Origin: Bacteroidales bacterium
GTDB taxonomy: Bacteria > Bacteroidota > Bacteroidia > Bacteroidales > Muribaculaceae
DNA: 51,682 nt
Assembly: GCA_030536615.1 (NCBI GenBank)
Contig: JAUNPQ010000009.1
Location: forward strand, 1 to 51,682
Direction of reading: 5' to 3'
The notes under the pieces are model-generated. The model had not been told where the DNA came from. It searched no databases and saw only the letters and a list, made by a program, of their open reading frames with translations. Shown in pieces: positions 1 through 8,472 of the stretch. Positions within the stretch are counted from its first letter, which is position 1; each line of letters opens with the position of its first letter. Position numbers and translations under genes: made by a program.

Positions 1-545
1 AGTTTCAGCTGGGCAATGCGGAGGTTCTGGAGCGCGGTTATGTTGTTTGGTCTGCGCCGTAGAATTTCCTTATAGTTCTCTATTGCCTGTTTGTAGTGCT
101 TTGTGGATTCCTGTGTCATCTGTTGCTTGGCCTCAGATGACTGTTCCTGTTCTGCGGCCGCTTTGATGGCATCGCCTATGTAGACGGCATCGTTGCCCAA
201 GTTGTAGAGCGCACGTTCGCTGATAGCCGCATCTGTGCCGTTAGATGCCAGACGGTTCAGATTCTTGCGTGCCTGTGTCAGTGCCGCCGAGTCTGATTTC
301 TGGTCATAAAGATTTGCCATGGCTTTGTTGTATACGGCAGCTTCTGAGGCGGCGTTCGCTTTCAGCGCATTGTCATATTCAGTTGCGGCCTCAGGATACT
401 TTTTCTCTTTGAACCGCTCGTTTCCGCGTTTTATGGCGTTGCGCTCTGCTTTGTTGCTCATGTCGGTCTCAGAGCACGATGTGCCGCAGACAGCTATTGC
501 AATGGCCGTGACAAGGAGTATATTATATTTGCAAAGTATCTTCAT
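1..545 (-). CDS. batC: BatC-like TPR lipoprotein, truncated by window edge
   Basis: About 181 N-terminal residues are visible; the 3' end lies beyond position 1. The protein begins MKILCKYN, has a hydrophobic stretch and a Cys near residue 24 (GTSC) that could be a lipobox. Helical TPR-like segments follow (for example the RGNERFKEKKYPEAATEYDN stretch, residues about 41-60). Its start codon overlaps the batB stop as ATGA, so the two are translationally coupled. BatC-type TPR proteins follow BatA and BatB in Bacteroidota aerotolerance operons and are thought to scaffold periplasmic or inner-membrane complexes. The family is inferred from position and TPR pattern; the exact function is not established. 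Confidence 0.75.
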   Translation of the reverse strand, partial: MKILCKYNILLVTAIAIAVCGTSCSETDMSNKAERNAIKRGNERFKEKKYPEAATEYDNALKANAASEAAVYNKAMANLYDQKSDSAALTQARKNLNRLASNGTDAAISERALYNLGNDAVYIGDAIKAAAEQEQSSEAKQQMTQESTKHYKQAIENYKEILRRRPNNITALQNLRIAQLK

Positions 546-1642
546 TCTTCTTTCTTTTTGTCTGCTGACTCTGTGCCGGATTTGGCGTCGGAGGTATTCT
601 TTTTGTCGCTTTTGCTGAAGAAATTCACATTTTTGAGCCAGCTTATCTTGCGCTCTATGACGAGGATGTCTATGATAAGCAGGGCAAGTGCGAGCCATGC
701 AAAAATGGGGAATTGTTCGGCGCTGACCTTGTAGGAGGTTGTGTTAAGTTCCGATTTGCTGATCTTGTCAAGACCTTCCTGCAGTTTGGTGAGGGCTTGC
801 GGATTTGCGCCGTTGACATTTATTCCTTTGCCGGCTTTGGCTATTTCCGCAGCGGCGGTCTCGTTCACGGCTGTGATCACTTCATTGCCATCTTTGTCGG
901 TCATGAATGTGTTTTTGGATGATCCGAGGGGTATGCGTGCGCCTTTGCTTGTGCCTACACCTATCACATCAACGGCTATGCCGCGTTTGGCTGCTTCTGC
1001 GGCGGTCTCCACTGCTTGTCCCTCATGATCTTCCGCATCTGTTATGAGAATGATCACTTTATGTGTTTTCTCGTTTTTGCTGAATGTGGCCATTGACATT
1101 TCCAGCGCTTCAGCAATGGATGTTCCCTGTAGTTTGACAAGGGATGGCTGAAGATCATTGACAAGCAGTTTGGCGGTATAGAAGTCAGATGTCAGCGGCA
1201 TCATTGTCTTGGGTTCGCCGGCAAAGACCACAAGGCCTACCCGGTCATCGCCAAGATTGTCCACAAGCTTTTCCATAAGTAGTTTTGCACGGCGCAGACG
1301 GCTCATTGACTTCGCATCGTCTGTTGAGGCTGCCAGCATTGAGTTTGACACGTCAAAAGCAATGACAACCTCAAGGTTGCTGACAGAACGTGTCTCCTCT
1401 TTCTCGCCGAAGCGCGGGCGTACAAGTATGAATATGATCGCCGCGAGTGCAAACAGTTGCAGGGTTATTTTTATGGCCGGTTTGTACCGCGACGCATCTG
1501 GCATCAGCGGCTCTATGGTGGTCGGGTTGCCAAAACGCCTGAGTTTGCGCTTGCGCGAGTATCGTGCAAGCTTATATATCCCCCATATCAATGGAATGGC
1601 GAGGAACAGGAATAACAGATATGGATTTGCAAAGTCGAACAT
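542..1642 (-). CDS. batB: BatB-like von Willebrand factor A membrane protein
   Basis: The 366-residue protein has two N-terminal membrane segments (about 8-26 and 59-74), a cytoplasm-distal VWA domain and a C-terminal membrane segment (about 311-329) followed by a Lys/Ser-rich tail. The metal-ion-dependent adhesion site is complete: DVSNS at 97-101, Thr near 174 (QGTS) and Asp near 202 (ITDAED). The topology and MIDAS match BatB of the Bat (Bacteroides aerotolerance) family. It lies 41 bases downstream of batA and overlaps batC by 4 bases. It probably forms a VWA-TPR complex at the inner membrane, remodelled by the MoxR ATPase encoded upstream; that role is inferred from related operons. Confidence 0.88.
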   Translation of the reverse strand: MFDFANPYLLFLFLAIPLIWGIYKLARYSRKRKLRRFGNPTTIEPLMPDASRYKPAIKITLQLFALAAIIFILVRPRFGEKEETRSVSNLEVVIAFDVSNSMLAASTDDAKSMSRLRRAKLLMEKLVDNLGDDRVGLVVFAGEPKTMMPLTSDFYTAKLLVNDLQPSLVKLQGTSIAEALEMSMATFSKNEKTHKVIILITDAEDHEGQAVETAAEAAKRGIAVDVIGVGTSKGARIPLGSSKNTFMTDKDGNEVITAVNETAAAEIAKAGKGINVNGANPQALTKLQEGLDKISKSELNTTSYKVSAEQFPIFAWLALALLIIDILVIERKISWLKNVNFFSKSDKKNTSDAKSGTESADKKKEE

Positions 1643-1683
1643 CGTCTTCTTGTGAGTCTTGTTTTGTTGTTGACAGGATAAGG

Positions 1684-2670
1684 TTAGGGAACTGTGCGGA
1701 ATACGGTGTACCGGAGAATCAGCTCAAGACCGAAGATTCCGATCAGCAGCCACGCCCACAGCATGAAACTATCTTCTGTATGTGAGAAGTGGCTGATATC
1801 CATCTTTGTCTTTTCAAGACGGTCAATTTCGTTGAATATGTCACCAAGAGTCTTGTCATCAGTGGCGCGGAAATATTTTCCTCCCGTTTCCTGTGCTATT
1901 TTCTGCAATGTGGCTTCGTCAATGACAACGGGCTGTTTTATATAGGTAAGCCGCCCGAATTCATCATAGGCCGGTGTCTCGGCCAGTCCGTTTGTGCCGA
2001 TTCCTATGGTGTAGATCTTCACATGCTCGTTCTTGGCGATCTCGGAGGCTTGTCCGGGAGCGACAAGGCCAGTGTTGTTTGAACCGTCGGTAAGAAGGAT
2101 GATGCTTTTGCTTTTTGCCTTTCCTTCTTTTATGCGGTTCAGTGAGGTGGCAATGCCGTCGCCGATAGCGGTGCCGTCGCTGAGCATCTCTGTGTTTAGT
2201 CCGGCGATGTATGAATTCAGAGCGTCGTGATCAACAGTCATCGGCATACCCGTAAGGCTTTCGCCGGCAAATATAACAATGCCGATGTTGTCATCGGGAC
2301 GTCCGTTTATGAACTTTGTGGCTGTCTTTTTGGCTGATTCAAGACGGTTGGGCTTGAGGTCGCGGGTAAGCATTGAACCGGAGATGTCCAGTGCCAGAAC
2401 AATGTCTGTGCCGTTGGTTGAGGTTGTCTGCCAGTTGTCCTTGATCTGCGGACGGGCAAGAATGACTATGAGACAGCCTATTGCGCCAAGACGCAGAATG
2501 AACAGCGAGTGCCGGAGCATGGCACGCAACGGCATGCGTTGCGACGCAAAGGCGTAGGTGCTCGACAGCCCCATTGACGGGCGTGCGTTCCGCTGCTTGA
2601 GTACATACCATATTATAAGTGGTATGAATATCAGGAATAGCCAGAGATATTGCGGGTTTGCTAATTGCAT
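1684..2670 (-). CDS. batA: BatA-like von Willebrand factor A membrane protein
   Basis: This 328-residue protein is a paralogue of batB: short N-terminal membrane segment (about 8-24), second segment (about 55-72), VWA domain and a C-terminal membrane segment near 305-322. The MIDAS residues are DISGS (95-99), Thr167 (DGTAIGDG) and Asp195 (LLTDGSNN). The start codon shares one base with the stop of the upstream BatD-like gene (TGATG), a sign of coupled translation. BatA is the usual first VWA partner in MoxR-DUF58-BatD-BatA-BatB-BatC operons of Bacteroidota, linked to oxygen or stress tolerance. The assignment rests on domain architecture and gene order. Confidence 0.88.
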   Translation of the reverse strand: MQLANPQYLWLFLIFIPLIIWYVLKQRNARPSMGLSSTYAFASQRMPLRAMLRHSLFILRLGAIGCLIVILARPQIKDNWQTTSTNGTDIVLALDISGSMLTRDLKPNRLESAKKTATKFINGRPDDNIGIVIFAGESLTGMPMTVDHDALNSYIAGLNTEMLSDGTAIGDGIATSLNRIKEGKAKSKSIILLTDGSNNTGLVAPGQASEIAKNEHVKIYTIGIGTNGLAETPAYDEFGRLTYIKQPVVIDEATLQKIAQETGGKYFRATDDKTLGDIFNEIDRLEKTKMDISHFSHTEDSFMLWAWLLIGIFGLELILRYTVFRTVP

Positions 2671-3758
2671 CAGCTTTTCTTTCTTGTGGGGTTATTGTTG
2701 TTTCGGCGTGATTTTGCCCGCGTCGGGGTGGGGACGGGGGCCGGAGCCGATTTGGATGCTTTTTTGTTTTTGCCGTCAGCGGTAGTCTCTTCTTCAGGTT
2801 TTGTGGCGGTGACAAAATTGCGGATGGCATTGTATGAGCGTACGTTTTCCTCAGGAAGCGCGTGCATTTTTGCGAATTTCACAAAGTCAGCTGTCTCCAG
2901 AACGGGGCGTATGCTGTCTATGAAGGGCTTTGTGGCGCCGTCGGCTTCCATTGCGTCAAGGATCTCCGATGAGGTCATTTCACGTGCGTAGATTCCGAAG
3001 CGGCCTTCCATGTATTGACGCATGATGGCGGTGAGTTCCGTATAGTATTCCTTGTCCTGACCGCTTTCGGCAAGCTTGCGTTTCTTCAGCTCATCAAGCT
3101 GGCTCATTGCCAGAATGTAAGGTGGAATCACTTTTTTGCGGGGCAGGAGTGTGGGACCGTTCTTCTTATATAGATAAATGAGAGCAACGGCTATGGCTAT
3201 CAGGCCCAGTGCTATCAGTGCCCATGGCCACCATTCGGGAATCACGTCATACCAGCGTGCCGGGATTGAGACTGTGCCCATCATCGGATTGATATACAAT
3301 GAGTCACGCATCTCTTTGGGAATCTCCGGCTCGTTCACCTTGATTGTCACAGATTCGGAGTATGCGGTGTCTCCCTGTGAGGCATATCTGAAAGGTGCGA
3401 ATGTCACGACACCCGGATCAAAGGGCTGAAGTATGAACTTGTAGTTGAGTTGGATGCGCCCGTTTCCTACTTGTGTCGAATCAATAGTCAGATCACGCAC
3501 TTCGGTGTCACCGATTGTCAGCATCTGCCCTTCTTTGGCAACGGGAAGGTCAAGCATTGCGCCGTGGTGAGAGTTCTTGAGGACTTCCACGTGCAGAACC
3601 GTCTTGTCACCCATCGTGACGTTCGATGTGTCAATCCGTGCATGGACTGAAATGTCCGGGCGGGCGTCCTGAGCGGCAGCATGAAATGAAAATGTCGCCA
3701 TCGCCATGAAAATGCCGATGGATTTCAGTAACGGTGATATGTTCAGTTTTTTGTTCAT
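2670..3758 (-). CDS. BatD-like secreted/membrane protein of the Bat operon
   Basis: The 362-residue protein starts with a clear signal peptide (hydrophobic 13-29, AAA-Q cleavage near 29/30). An extracytoplasmic beta-rich region (30-170) with a BatD-like immunoglobulin-fold look follows, then a membrane segment (about 176-197), then a cytoplasmic helical domain with the RRFGIYARE-type pattern (here EGRFGIYAREMTSSEIL) seen in DUF4381/BatD C-terminal regions. The C terminus is a Lys/Pro/Arg-rich tail. It lies between the DUF58 gene and batA, the normal place for this component. Its role is probably structural, bridging cytoplasmic DUF58/MoxR and membrane VWA proteins; this is inference. Confidence 0.7.
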   Translation of the reverse strand: MNKKLNISPLLKSIGIFMAMATFSFHAAAQDARPDISVHARIDTSNVTMGDKTVLHVEVLKNSHHGAMLDLPVAKEGQMLTIGDTEVRDLTIDSTQVGNGRIQLNYKFILQPFDPGVVTFAPFRYASQGDTAYSESVTIKVNEPEIPKEMRDSLYINPMMGTVSIPARWYDVIPEWWPWALIALGLIAIAVALIYLYKKNGPTLLPRKKVIPPYILAMSQLDELKKRKLAESGQDKEYYTELTAIMRQYMEGRFGIYAREMTSSEILDAMEADGATKPFIDSIRPVLETADFVKFAKMHALPEENVRSYNAIRNFVTATKPEEETTADGKNKKASKSAPAPVPTPTRAKSRRNNNNPTRKKS

Positions 3759-3811
3759 TTCCTTAGGCTTTGGGAATGGCGGCAGAGGATATCCGCCTGA
3801 TGGCTGTTTTC

Positions 3812-4684
3812 TCAGCGGCCGCGGTTTTTGAAAAGCGCCATGAGGTGTTTCACATAGTCCTCGTCGGTTGTTACGCTGACAAAGTCAACGCGGCTTGACC
3901 GCAGTGTCTCTGCCATGTTCTGCTGACGTTCATACCACCATTTGTCGTAGGTCTTGCGGGTGCTTTTCATTGATGTGTCAATCCATCGTGTGGCACCTGT
4001 CTCCAGATCGGCAAACCGCACAAGGCCTATGTCAGGCATCTGGGAATCACGTTTGTCATAGACTTGTATGGCCATTATGTCATGCTTGTTGCGGGCTATC
4101 TGCAATGGCTGACGGTAATCGCTGTGATCTATGAAATCGCTGATCATGAACGCCGTGCATCGTTTTTTCTGCGCGTTTGTGAAATGGATTAGCGCTTCAG
4201 CAAGATTTGTCCTGGTGCTCTGAGGCTTGAAGTCAAGCAGTTCTCGGATTATCAGTAGAATCTGTTTTTTGCCTTTGTTTGGCGGGATGAATTTTTCAAC
4301 GCGGTCAGTGAAGAAAACTGCGCCGATCTTGTCATTGTTCTGTGATGCCGAAAAAGCCAGAGTGGCGGCGATTTCAGCAATCATCTCGCGCTTTTCCTGC
4401 CCTATCGCTCCGAAAAGCCCGCTGGCGGACATGTCAATGAGCAGCATGACGGTCAGTTCACGTTCTTCCTCGTAGACTTTCACATATGGATGGTTGTGGC
4501 GTGCGGTGACATTCCAGTCAATGTCACGCACGTCATCGCCGTACTGGTACTCGCGAACCTCGCTGAACATCATGCCGCGGCCTTTGAATGCCGAGTGATA
4601 TTCGCCCGCAAAGATATTTTGTGAAAGTCCGCGTGTCTTGATCTCGATCTTACGCACTTTCTTCAAAAGCTCGTTTGATGTCAT
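3812..4684 (-). CDS. DUF58 domain protein (VWA-like, MoxR partner)
   Basis: The 290-residue protein contains the DUF58 signature: REYQYGDDVRDIDWNVTAR at about 44-62, followed by a VWA-like strand with DMSAS at about 84-88. DUF58 proteins are almost always encoded beside MoxR ATPases and are proposed to present substrates to them. No signal peptide or membrane segment is visible, so it should be cytoplasmic. It follows moxR by 83 bases and precedes the BatD-like gene by 53 bases. The family call is secure; the biochemical role is poorly known for the family as a whole. Confidence 0.9.
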   Translation of the reverse strand: MTSNELLKKVRKIEIKTRGLSQNIFAGEYHSAFKGRGMMFSEVREYQYGDDVRDIDWNVTARHNHPYVKVYEEERELTVMLLIDMSASGLFGAIGQEKREMIAEIAATLAFSASQNNDKIGAVFFTDRVEKFIPPNKGKKQILLIIRELLDFKPQSTRTNLAEALIHFTNAQKKRCTAFMISDFIDHSDYRQPLQIARNKHDIMAIQVYDKRDSQMPDIGLVRFADLETGATRWIDTSMKSTRKTYDKWWYERQQNMAETLRSSRVDFVSVTTDEDYVKHLMALFKNRGR

Positions 4685-4767
4685 GATGTCCGGTCAGGAA
4701 ATTTATTGATTTGTATGTTCAATTCGTTGATATGAATCTGTCATCGGGATTTTTTGATGTACATCCG

Positions 4768-5763
4768 TCAGGGAACCTGTACTTTGTCAAGTATCTCTGT
4801 GATGATTTCATCAGTGCCGATGTTGTTGGCCTCGGCTTCATATGTCACGCCTATGCGGTGGCGGAGCACATCGTGGCAGACGGCTATGACATCCTCGGGG
4901 ATAACATAACCGCGCTGATGTATGAAGGCGTATGCGCGTGCGGCGCGTGCCAGTGAGATTGATGCGCGCGGTGATGCTCCGAATGAGATTATGCTGCCCA
5001 GATCTTTCAGTCCGTATTCGGCGGGAGTACGGGTGGCGTATACGATGTCAACTATGTAGCGCTCAATTTTCTCATCGAGATATATCTGCTGTACAACTTT
5101 CTGGGCCTCGATGATTTCCTGGGGCTTGAGTATCGGTGTGATGTCGTGCTTGTCATTTGAGATGTTCTGGCGGATTATCTCGCGCTCTTCTTCTTTGGTA
5201 GGATAGCCTATCACAACTTTCATCAGGAAACGGTCAACCTGTGCCTCGGGAAGGGGATAGGTGCCTTCCTGTTCTATGGGGTTCTGAGTGGCCATCACAA
5301 GGAAAGGACGGTCAAGAGGGAAGGTGTTGTCACCTATTGTCACCTGACGTTCCTGCATGGCTTCAAGGAGCGCGCTCTGTACTTTTGCCGGTGCGCGGTT
5401 TATTTCATCGGCAAGGACAAAGTTGGCGAATATCGGGCCTTTCTTTACCTGGAACTGTTCATCGCGTGTGCTGTAGACCATTGTGCCTATTACATCGGCA
5501 GGGAGCAGGTCAGGGGTGAACTGTATGCGGCTGTATTTGGCATCAATCAGCTCGGCAAGGGTCTTTATTGCCAATGTTTTTGCAAGACCCGGGACGCCTT
5601 CAAGCAGGACGTGTCCGTTTGAAAGCAATGCAATCAAAAGAGATTCAACAAGATGTTTCTGTCCGACAATTGTGCGACGCATGCCGGTGGTGATGAGCTG
5701 TACAAAGTCATTTTTGCCGGCTACAAGGTCGTTGAGCTCGCGGATGTTTACTGATTCACTCAT
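4768..5763 (-). CDS. moxR: MoxR family AAA+ ATPase
   Basis: The 331-residue protein has Walker A GVPGLAKT at 56-63, Walker B FVLADE near 115-120 followed by INRAPAKVQSALLEAMQE, and sensor 1 MATQNPIEQEGTYPLPEAQ, all classic MoxR. MoxR ATPases act as chaperone-like remodelers, usually for VWA-domain partners; here five such partner genes follow on the same strand. It is the first gene of the Bat operon and is preceded by 225 bases of non-coding DNA that contain a promoter-like box and a perfect inverted repeat. Confidence 0.93.
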   Translation of the reverse strand: MSESVNIRELNDLVAGKNDFVQLITTGMRRTIVGQKHLVESLLIALLSNGHVLLEGVPGLAKTLAIKTLAELIDAKYSRIQFTPDLLPADVIGTMVYSTRDEQFQVKKGPIFANFVLADEINRAPAKVQSALLEAMQERQVTIGDNTFPLDRPFLVMATQNPIEQEGTYPLPEAQVDRFLMKVVIGYPTKEEEREIIRQNISNDKHDITPILKPQEIIEAQKVVQQIYLDEKIERYIVDIVYATRTPAEYGLKDLGSIISFGASPRASISLARAARAYAFIHQRGYVIPEDVIAVCHDVLRHRIGVTYEAEANNIGTDEIITEILDKVQVP

Positions 5764-5850
5764 AAGTTGTTAAGCGAAGGATTATTTTGTAATTTATTTG
5801 TTCTTGATGTGCACGTGATGAACGATCAGTCCTTACACGGTATTTTATCA

Positions 5851-5858
5851 CAAAATTA
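5851..5858 (-). promoter_or_regulatory. Putative -7 box for the bat operon
   Basis: Reading on the minus strand this is TAATTTTG, which fits the Bacteroidota TAnnTTTG box. It lies about 90 bases upstream of the moxR start. No clear TTTG is found 19-21 bases farther upstream; that position is occupied by the inverted repeat at 5876-5896, so the promoter may depend on an activator. Confidence 0.4.
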
Positions 5859-5875
5859 CTATTATAACGCTTAAC

Positions 5876-5896
5876 ATTAACACTTTGAGTGTTAAT
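5876..5896. promoter_or_regulatory. Perfect 9-bp inverted repeat upstream of moxR (possible operator)
   Basis: The sequence is ATTAACACT, then TTG, then AGTGTTAAT: two perfect 9-base arms around a 3-base spacer. It sits where the -33 element of the putative moxR promoter should be, in an A+T-rich intergenic region. A homodimeric regulator binding here could control the bat operon. It is not followed by a T-run, so it does not look like a terminator. Confidence 0.45.
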
Positions 5897-5969
5897 TTAT
5901 GCAATTTAGAAGCCGTAGTTTATTAAAGATTACTACTTTTTCGTTTTTTTAATAATCGGACGCAAAAGA

Positions 5970-5984
5970 GGGAGTTTGTCTCCC
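5970..5984 (-). terminator. Intrinsic terminator after the HU-LysM gene
   Basis: On the minus strand GGGAG, loop ACAAA and CTCCC form a 5-bp GC-rich stem, followed at once by TCTTTT. It starts 5 bases after the stop codon of the HU-LysM gene and would end the proS-GT2-HU-HU/LysM transcript. Confidence 0.55.
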
Positions 5985-5988
5985 GTTG

Positions 5989-7194
5989 TCAGCGGTATCT
6001 TGCGTAGATGGTCTGGCCGAGGCGTCTGGCCGTTTTTATGTCATTGCTGTCATTGCCGCTGAGGGGCAGCTCCTCGGGGTAGGGGATGCGCAGCCGTGTA
6101 CCGGGGGCTATTCTGTCAGGATGTCTCAGATTGTTGGCCTGATAGATATATACCCAATAGTCACCCTGTCCGTAGTATTTACGGGCAAGTGTGGCAAGGA
6201 AAATCTTGTTTGTCACAACGTCATAGCGTGCCGGTTTTGGTTCAGGCGCTGTTTTGGCTTTTTCATCCGGTTCATTGGCAACGTGTGTGTGTTCATCGGC
6301 AATTGCAGTTGTGTCAGCGTGTACAACTGTTGTGTCTTTTACCGCAGGAACTGTGGTGTGTTGTGGCGTTGGCTCCGTGACCTCAGACCGTTCTGCGGTC
6401 GTGTTGATGTCGGTGCTACCCATCGGGGCGTTGAAGAAAGCGTTGATTTTGTAATAGAAGAAGTATCCTGCGGTCATGCCTGCTACAAAACCGGCTATCA
6501 GCATTATAATCATCCAGACAATCATGCGGCAACGTGAAGGACGGCGTCGGGCAAGTCGTCTTTTCTCGCAGAATGATATTGCATGCTCGTTATTGTCAGT
6601 CGGCTCAATCTCTGTAGAAATGAGATTGGCGCTTTCAAGCGGTTTGTCGCTGATTCCTGACGGTTTATCTGGGGGTATCGTCTTGTTGTCTGCTTCAGGT
6701 ATGAGGTCTGTTGCGGATGTTTTATTGTCTGCCTCAGGTGCGAGATCAGTTGCGGCCGGATTATTCCCGGCATCAGATATCAGAGTGGCAGGAATTGGAG
6801 TCTCGTTTACCGCAACAGTTTCAGCATCTGCATCGTTTTTGGCCGCGCTTTCATTTTCCGGGAGGTTTTCACTTGCGGATTCAGCGAGGTCTGTGGCAGT
6901 GGAATCGACCAGTTCAGAGTCTTTCAGTTCAATTTCCGGGAATGCTTCAAAGGGTGCGTTCACTGTGGCTCTGAGTGATTCGTCGGGCTTGAATTCAATG
7001 GGCGCTGAGGCATTGTCTGTGGCTATAAAAGTGCCTAATGCTTTGATGGTGGCACTGCCGCCGGTGGCAACTTCAAGTTCTATTCCCTTGAAAAACTCAC
7101 GGATGAACAAGTCGCAGACTTCGGCAGGTTGTCCTGTGGCGTCGGACAGAAGTTTTGAAAGTCTGTCGGCTGTGATTGTCTGCGGAGTATTCAT
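5989..7194 (-). CDS. HU-family domain fused to transmembrane segment and LysM domain
   Basis: The 401-residue protein begins with an HU/IHF-like DNA-binding fold (about 1-85; GSATIKALGTF and the IEFKPDESLRATVN end match HU). The DNA-gripping beta-arm looks shortened. A long acidic, Thr/Pro/Ala-rich linker (about 90-205) contains an imperfect repeat of PEADNKT. An Arg-rich patch KRRLARRRPSRCR (211-223) directly precedes one membrane helix (about 224-248), so by the positive-inside rule the HU part is cytoplasmic. A periplasmic linker leads to a LysM-like domain (about 322-372, with GTRLRIPYP). The predicted protein therefore spans the inner membrane with DNA binding on one side and peptidoglycan binding on the other. 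It overlaps the canonical HU gene by ATGA. Confidence 0.8.
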   Translation of the reverse strand: MNTPQTITADRLSKLLSDATGQPAEVCDLFIREFFKGIELEVATGGSATIKALGTFIATDNASAPIEFKPDESLRATVNAPFEAFPEIELKDSELVDSTATDLAESASENLPENESAAKNDADAETVAVNETPIPATLISDAGNNPAATDLAPEADNKTSATDLIPEADNKTIPPDKPSGISDKPLESANLISTEIEPTDNNEHAISFCEKRRLARRRPSRCRMIVWMIIMLIAGFVAGMTAGYFFYYKINAFFNAPMGSTDINTTAERSEVTEPTPQHTTVPAVKDTTVVHADTTAIADEHTHVANEPDEKAKTAPEPKPARYDVVTNKIFLATLARKYYGQGDYWVYIYQANNLRHPDRIAPGTRLRIPYPEELPLSGNDSNDIKTARRLGQTIYARYR

Positions 7195-7469
7195 GATTTT
7201 GAGGATATTGTTTTTCGGAATTTTGATCCGGGCCTGAAGTTGACGGTTACTGAGGGTGGCATCAGAAACCTGCGGCCAGAGGTGTCAGTCCTGACATGTT
7301 CATCTGTTTTTATTGCCACAAATGTTCCGAACCCCGGTATGGCCACGTTATTGAGTGTCCTGAGGTGGTCGGTAATCAGCTCTGTGAGAGCATCGGTCAT
7401 TGCGGACGCTGTCCGTGCGTCTGTGTCTGTCTGGCGGGCGATCTGGCTGATGAACTGTCTGCTGTCCAT
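7191..7469 (-). CDS. HU family DNA-binding protein
   Basis: The 92-residue protein matches the usual HU length: N-terminal helices, the IPGFGTFVA turn near 44-52, a beta-arm containing RTDTSGRRF and MPPSVTVNF, and the RPGSKFRK C-terminal strand. HU proteins bend and compact DNA as dimers. It is upstream of and overlaps (ATGA) the HU-LysM gene, so the two HU domains are made together and could heterodimerise, which would recruit the soluble HU to the membrane-anchored one. That pairing is inference. Confidence 0.9.
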   Translation of the reverse strand: MDSRQFISQIARQTDTDARTASAMTDALTELITDHLRTLNNVAIPGFGTFVAIKTDEHVRTDTSGRRFLMPPSVTVNFRPGSKFRKTISSKS

Positions 7470-7493
7470 AAGGCGGTTTATTATTCAGGATGA

Positions 7494-8447
7494 TTACCAG
7501 ATGGTTTTGGAGATGGCATAGCGGGGACGGTGTTTCACCTCAATGTATATCTTGCCGATATACTCTCCGATTATACCCATGCCAATTAGTATGAGGCTGC
7601 CTAAAAACCATACAGACAGCATCAGTGATGACCATCCGGACATGGTGCGGCCACAGAAATGGGCTATGAGCACCCATATGGCGACGGCGATGTCCAGAAC
7701 GAGTAGGATTGTACCGATAAGAAATATCATCCGCATGGGCTTGGCCGAAAATGAGGTGATACCGTCAATCGAGAAACTGAGCATTTTGCTCAGCGGATAC
7801 TTTGATTCGCCGGCAACGCGCTCGGCACGCTGATAGGTGACAATGCCTGTCTTGAGCCCGATGTGAGGAACAATTCCTCTGAGGAACAGATTTGACTCGC
7901 CATACTCGGCAAGCAGTCGGAGGGCATTGTTGCTCATCAGTCTGTAGTCGGCATGATCAAATACGGTCTCGACACCCATTTTTCGCTGCATGTTGTAGAA
8001 TGCATGGGCGCTTGTGCGCTTGAACCAACTGTCTGTGGCGCGGCTTGAGCGTACGCCGTACACAATCTCGTCGCCTTCATTCACAAACAGTTCCACCATA
8101 CGGACAATAGCCATGGGGTCATCCTGAAGGTCAGCATCTATGGAAATGGCGGCATCGCAGCGGTCGCAGACGGTCATCAGTCCGGCTAAAAGCACTTTCT
8201 GATGGCCACGGTTGTGAGCCAGAGAGATGCCTTTTATGCGGCTGTCCATGGCATGTAGCCGTCCGATAGTCTCCCATGTCCGGTCTTTGCTGCCATCGTT
8301 GCAGCAAAGTATATAGCTGTCAGGCGAGGCAAGGCCGGTTGCCGCCATGCTGTCAAGTATCTCCAGCATTTTGGGCGCTGTGATGGGAAGAGCTTCCTCT
8401 TCATTGTAACATGGTACGACAATGGCTATTACCGGTGGCTGGCTCAT
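7494..8447 (-). CDS. GT2 glycosyltransferase, GtrB/DPM1-like, with two C-terminal membrane helices
   Basis: The 317-residue protein starts PPVIAIVVPCYNEEEALPIT, a GT2 nucleotide-sugar fold, with ISIDADLQDDP near residues 100-110 providing the metal-binding acidic motif. Two membrane segments near 231-253 and 268-292 follow. This architecture is that of GtrB/ArnC/DPM1-type enzymes that transfer a sugar from UDP- or GDP-sugar to a polyprenyl phosphate. The sugar cannot be read from the sequence. The gene lies 25 bases after proS and 24 bases before the HU gene on the same strand. Confidence 0.88.
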   Translation of the reverse strand: MSQPPVIAIVVPCYNEEEALPITAPKMLEILDSMAATGLASPDSYILCCNDGSKDRTWETIGRLHAMDSRIKGISLAHNRGHQKVLLAGLMTVCDRCDAAISIDADLQDDPMAIVRMVELFVNEGDEIVYGVRSSRATDSWFKRTSAHAFYNMQRKMGVETVFDHADYRLMSNNALRLLAEYGESNLFLRGIVPHIGLKTGIVTYQRAERVAGESKYPLSKMLSFSIDGITSFSAKPMRMIFLIGTILLVLDIAVAIWVLIAHFCGRTMSGWSSLMLSVWFLGSLILIGMGIIGEYIGKIYIEVKHRPRYAISKTIW

Positions 8448-8472
8448 GTGGAACGTTCTGGTTTTGTTGCGT

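Noticed and set aside
5986..7237. Two long plus-strand frames opposite the HU-LysM gene (183 and 253 residues)
   Set aside because: They follow the bias of the opposite strand, have low-complexity Ser/Ala-rich translations, and no start or promoter signals. The minus-strand gene has clear domains.
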